From NCBI GenBank assembly GCA_020630675.1, contig JAHDIR010000026.1, positions 1-35,030 on the forward strand: a stretch of 35,030 nt of DNA, given 5' to 3'. Below are positions 33,401 to 35,030 of this stretch, in pieces (within the stretch, counting starts at the first letter, position 1; each line of letters begins with the position of its first letter). The notes below the pieces were generated by a model. It saw nothing but the letters and a program-made list of their open reading frames with translations, was not told where the DNA came from and searched no databases. Source of the DNA: Bdellovibrionales bacterium. GTDB lineage: Bacteria; Bdellovibrionota; Bdellovibrionia; Bdellovibrionales; UBA1609. A program made the position numbers and the translations under genes.

Positions 33401-35030
33401 AGCTCAATATGTTCCTGTGGCTCCAGGAATGCATTCTCACTTAATTTCTGGAACTTATAATAATGGTGCAGAGAAAAAGACTGTGAGTACAACAGTTTCG
33501 GGCTCAGCCAATTTAGGACCGGCACTTGTTGAAATTACGGGTGATGGAGATTTTGGTGAGCAGTTAGTTGATTCAACAACACCAGCTACTTTTACATTAA
33601 CAAATATTGGAGCGCAAACTGCAACAGGTATCAAGTACGACGGCTTAGAAGAGCCTTTTGTAAGAGACGGCGGAAGTTGTACAACAACATTGGCAAAAGG
33701 AGCCTCTTGTACCATCATTGTTAAGTTTAATCCAAAAGACGACGGAGACTTTAATGATGTATTAGAAATTCCATTTAATAATGGAGTGGCTAGTCAAAAC
33801 TTAACTCAGTCAGTGGTAGGTAAAGGTAAACATAAGCCAGCAGAAATTAAAATGACTTGTGTGCCTAAAGATTTTGGTGCAGTAGAAGTGGGACAAACTC
33901 AAACTTCCACTTGTACTCTTACAAATGTGGGAGGCCAGCCGGCACAAGGGTTTGTTGTTGGTGAAATGAACCTTCCTTTTGTACACACCGGCGGAACTTG
34001 TAAGCCAGAAACTATTTTGGTGCAAGAAGGTTATACTGTAAACCCAGAAGGGGGAGAGGCCATTGCACTTCCTGAAGATGGAGTTGAAAGTTGTACTTAT
34101 GTATTTACATTCACTCCGACTGAAAATGGAAACTTCACAGGCCCTGTGAACATCACATACAACAATGGTGATGGTCCAGGAACTGTTGGTCAAACTTTGA
34201 CTGGTCAAGGTAAGAGCTTACCGGCAAGGTTGACCATTACAGGAAACCAAAACTTTGGAAACGTAAGTTTAGGTGCAGATCCTGCGAACACGAGAACATT
34301 CACTGTTGTAAATGTTGGGGGAAGAACAGCCACAAATATTAAATTAAAAGACTTTGTGGTTCCTTTTAGCCTTCTAGATAGTGGAAGCTGTAATGGAACT
34401 TTAGCTAAAGATAAAAGCTGTACCTATGTAGTTCAGTTTGATCCAAAAAGAGAAGGTGCTTACCAGCAAGATATCACTTTTAGTTATAGTAACGGAGTCA
34501 ACACTCTTGAGCGTCCGTTACAAATTAGAGGATTTGCAAACTACTCTTTAGCAGCCTTAGGCGCTGATATCAATCCACCTGACTTTGGAACAATTAATGT
34601 TGGTGGTGAAGAAACAGCTATCGTTACAGTTACCAATGGTGGAGGCCAAACGGCAAAAGGTATTCAAGTTTCAGGAATATCGGCTCCATTTACTCAAGTG
34701 GGAACTTGCCCTGCAACTTTAGAAAAGGGAAAGAGCTGTACATTTGCAGTTAAATACAACCCTAAAAAAGTGGGAGTAAGCCGAGACACTGTGATTATAA
34801 ACTATAACAATGGTCGACAAGTAAGAACTTTCGAACTTCCAATTGTTGGTAGAGCAATAGCACAGCCAGCTGACCTCGTCGTTGATTGTCAGCATAACTT
34901 TGGAACTGTTAATGTTGGTAGCACTTCAGAAAGAGTTTGTGTTGTAACAAATACAGGCCATCAAACCGCAAAATCGATAAGAATTGATGGTTATAAAAAG
35001 GATATAGAACTTTATAAGCAAGGTAAATTA
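30435..35030 (+). CDS. Giant surface lipoprotein, fibrinogen-like + thrombospondin repeats + ASH-type domains (3' end outside window)
   Basis: Open for 1532 codons from ATG 30435 to the window edge. The signal peptide ends NFQN with presumed lipid-bearing Cys24. Residues 46-265 resemble the bacterial fibrinogen-like domain: PRSCREYY, CQSGVYKVDPDG and PFDVYCDMENYG, but the G-G-G-W-T motif is replaced by G-R-T-L. Residues 267-611 are five thrombospondin type 1 repeats, each with W-x-x-W, C-x3-C, R-x-R-x-C-x-x-P and G-E-G-x-C. Residues about 615-845 are two ASH/choice-of-anchor-D-type beta domains. A sixth TSP1 repeat (853-915) and at least six more ASH-type domains (FGTVNVGS...VTNTG pattern) follow, the last cut by the edge. 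Anchored surface adhesin or fibre is the likely role (inference). The reading frame has no stop in the window. Confidence 0.9.
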   Translation, partial: MSKYIAIITIMVSTAFVAFNFQNCAKSSFSIRDSLSDDPAQGLNTYPRSCREYYENGSCQSGVYKVDPDGNELGLDPFDVYCDMENYGRTLVVNAPSDGYTGIPEANEVTTPDKLGRLSDTKISLLLQNTQNSTYNNVAVDVSTGQENHTVSLNTNSSSSKGQYVVGDSANELCDNYDAGVDGAVYTNSDKWAFGNGSGDGFIGYLDDQVSSSPYTGFTMEIVGAGDKACNKTGPIPAAQYLKGSMWVVEGYTPHEACQQPPEAINGGWSDWSDFADVTTCSADCNKKQSRVRACTNPEPANGGSDCTLVDGGNSKEERDISCSYGEGECVAPPEDVDGGWTDWSDWTEYKPCDESCTKQEVYSRTCTNPTPVGNGKLCEGGDGHSESKIRIVSCSPGEGACAPLPIHGGWSPWSAWTDVGQCGPNCLKDQKRTRTCTEPAPANGGNDCSQLDGGLAEETRTASCQDGEGQCDATPPIDGGWTNWSNWEPYSQCSADCEKDVRRVRACLNPAPMNGGNDCSQLDGGNDFELETRTCSYGEGLCKPAPIDGGYTDWSSWEPAGECSQYCKQDIISTRSCTNPVPQYDGKDCSLLGPNIQSKMRECEIGEGLCNGLANVILLGDNPENYGSNAPGVPNDHTITYKNIGGLPATDFTLSGLGDKFQFKGGNFPGEGGTCTSDKVIKTGVSCNVIVTFLSNDLGTFNGQLVADYNNGKEVKQLTRDLVGVVDQDGPAKLTITGGDFGVTSPGYPVDGTVTVTNEGETDATNLLIPNIDPPFVLKGGEYPGTGGTCDKDPAVLKAGASCTLVLTYNPTELGSHIVPLNLNYNTGSAQNTASAPLKGQASDNCPTCPIDGGWSNWTSWVKKGECGLDCKKTEKRYRQCNNPAPQNNGKDCVGESEQSRDGVCNPGEDFCPLLALLEIEGDTQFGTITVGERSPIHTFTVTNVGGRTATELNVSHLTNGMTGNFQVLGGTCIGKNTLASKASCTVEAQYVPVAPGMHSHLISGTYNNGAEKKTVSTTVSGSANLGPALVEITGDGDFGEQLVDSTTPATFTLTNIGAQTATGIKYDGLEEPFVRDGGSCTTTLAKGASCTIIVKFNPKDDGDFNDVLEIPFNNGVASQNLTQSVVGKGKHKPAEIKMTCVPKDFGAVEVGQTQTSTCTLTNVGGQPAQGFVVGEMNLPFVHTGGTCKPETILVQEGYTVNPEGGEAIALPEDGVESCTYVFTFTPTENGNFTGPVNITYNNGDGPGTVGQTLTGQGKSLPARLTITGNQNFGNVSLGADPANTRTFTVVNVGGRTATNIKLKDFVVPFSLLDSGSCNGTLAKDKSCTYVVQFDPKREGAYQQDITFSYSNGVNTLERPLQIRGFANYSLAALGADINPPDFGTINVGGEETAIVTVTNGGGQTAKGIQVSGISAPFTQVGTCPATLEKGKSCTFAVKYNPKKVGVSRDTVIINYNNGRQVRTFELPIVGRAIAQPADLVVDCQHNFGTVNVGSTSERVCVVTNTGHQTAKSIRIDGYKKDIELYKQGKL
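31233..32267 (+). repeat. Five tandem thrombospondin type 1 repeats
   Basis: Units begin with Gly-Gly-Trp (Gly-Gly-Tyr in the fifth) at residues 269, 341, 411, 482 and 552, so the period is 70-72 residues (210-216 bases). Each has six cysteines in the TSP1 group 1 order and ends G-E-G-x-C. Motifs such as NGG-x-D-C and SQLDGG recur almost unchanged between units three and four, so some duplications are fairly recent. A sixth, separate unit lies around 32990-33180. Confidence 0.9.
33180..35030 (+). repeat. Array of ASH/choice-of-anchor-D-type domains
   Basis: Consecutive units of about 100-120 residues start with patterns such as LEIEGDTQFGTITVGE, VEITGDGDFGEQLVDS, LTITGNQNFGNVSLGA and INPPDFGTINVGG. 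Each continues with VTN-x-G, a G-x-C...L-x-K-x-x-S-C pair and F-x-P-K. Five complete units and one cut by the window edge are visible here; two related ones precede the sixth thrombospondin repeat (32280-32930). Confidence 0.85.

Noticed and set aside
32909-34208. Minus-strand open frames opposite the giant lipoprotein gene
   Set aside because: They have low-complexity or unconvincing protein sequences and lie opposite a clear domain-bearing frame; they are shadows.
30435-35030. Eukaryotic contamination as explanation for the thrombospondin repeats
   Set aside because: The gene has a bacterial ribosome site, a lipobox shared with two other genes here, a bacterial promoter, no introns, and joins normally to an RND/TolC operon.
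1-35030. CRISPR arrays, insertion sequences, prophage or integrase genes, tRNA and rRNA genes
   Set aside because: None seen on reading both strands; repeats present are protein-domain repeats or short regulatory inverted repeats.

Overview
The window looks like chromosome of a Bdellovibrionota (Bdellovibrio-like) bacterium. It is AT-rich, gene-dense and Gram-negative: it encodes lipoproteins, a TolC-family outer membrane protein and an RND pump. It carries several surface lipoproteins with an F-Q-N-C signal-peptide end, which I associate from memory with this group. Promoters of the flagellar sigma-28 type precede two of the surface-protein genes. The taxonomic call is inference; there is no rRNA or tRNA gene and I see no mobile element or CRISPR array.

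Layout. 178-2993: two translationally coupled lipoproteins with beta-helix C-termini, the first resembling pectate lyase family PL1. 3229-5154: an aquaporin Z and a CmpX/MscS-like membrane protein, followed by a strong intrinsic terminator. 5232-6547 (minus): a small protein resembling HPF/RaiA ribosome-hibernation factors and a soluble sensor histidine kinase. 6847-9465: a repeat-containing secreted lipoprotein behind a sigma-28-type promoter. 9462-10283 (minus): a class II glutamine amidotransferase.

10604-20428 is the core of the window: one tightly packed haem operon, hemA-hemC(D)-hemL-histidine kinase-response regulator-hemE-hemN-hemG-hemH, most junctions overlapping. It covers glutamyl-tRNA to protohaem except hemB. 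Three enzymes are unusual: a short HemA lacking the N-terminal HKTA region and most of the C-terminal domain, a HemC with a roughly 190-residue tail that looks like a diverged HemD, and a ferrochelatase with an internal five-cysteine cluster. A complete two-component system sits inside the operon, suggesting control of or by haem status.

20488-25402: a small secreted protein of unknown function (minus), a cystathionine beta-synthase-type PLP enzyme, menB (minus) and an oligopeptidase B. 25483-30152 (minus): an RND permease and a TolC-like protein, coupled by a GTGA overlap, with no membrane fusion protein gene between or beside them.

30435 to the window end: the N-terminal 1532 codons of a giant lipoprotein, open at the right edge. 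In order it has a lipobox, a fibrinogen-like domain, five thrombospondin type 1 repeats, two ASH/choice-of-anchor-D-type domains, a sixth thrombospondin repeat and at least six more ASH-type domains. A 15-of-16 match to the sigma-28 consensus lies 68 bases upstream of its ATG. This animal-like adhesion architecture under a motility-type promoter is the most striking observation here.
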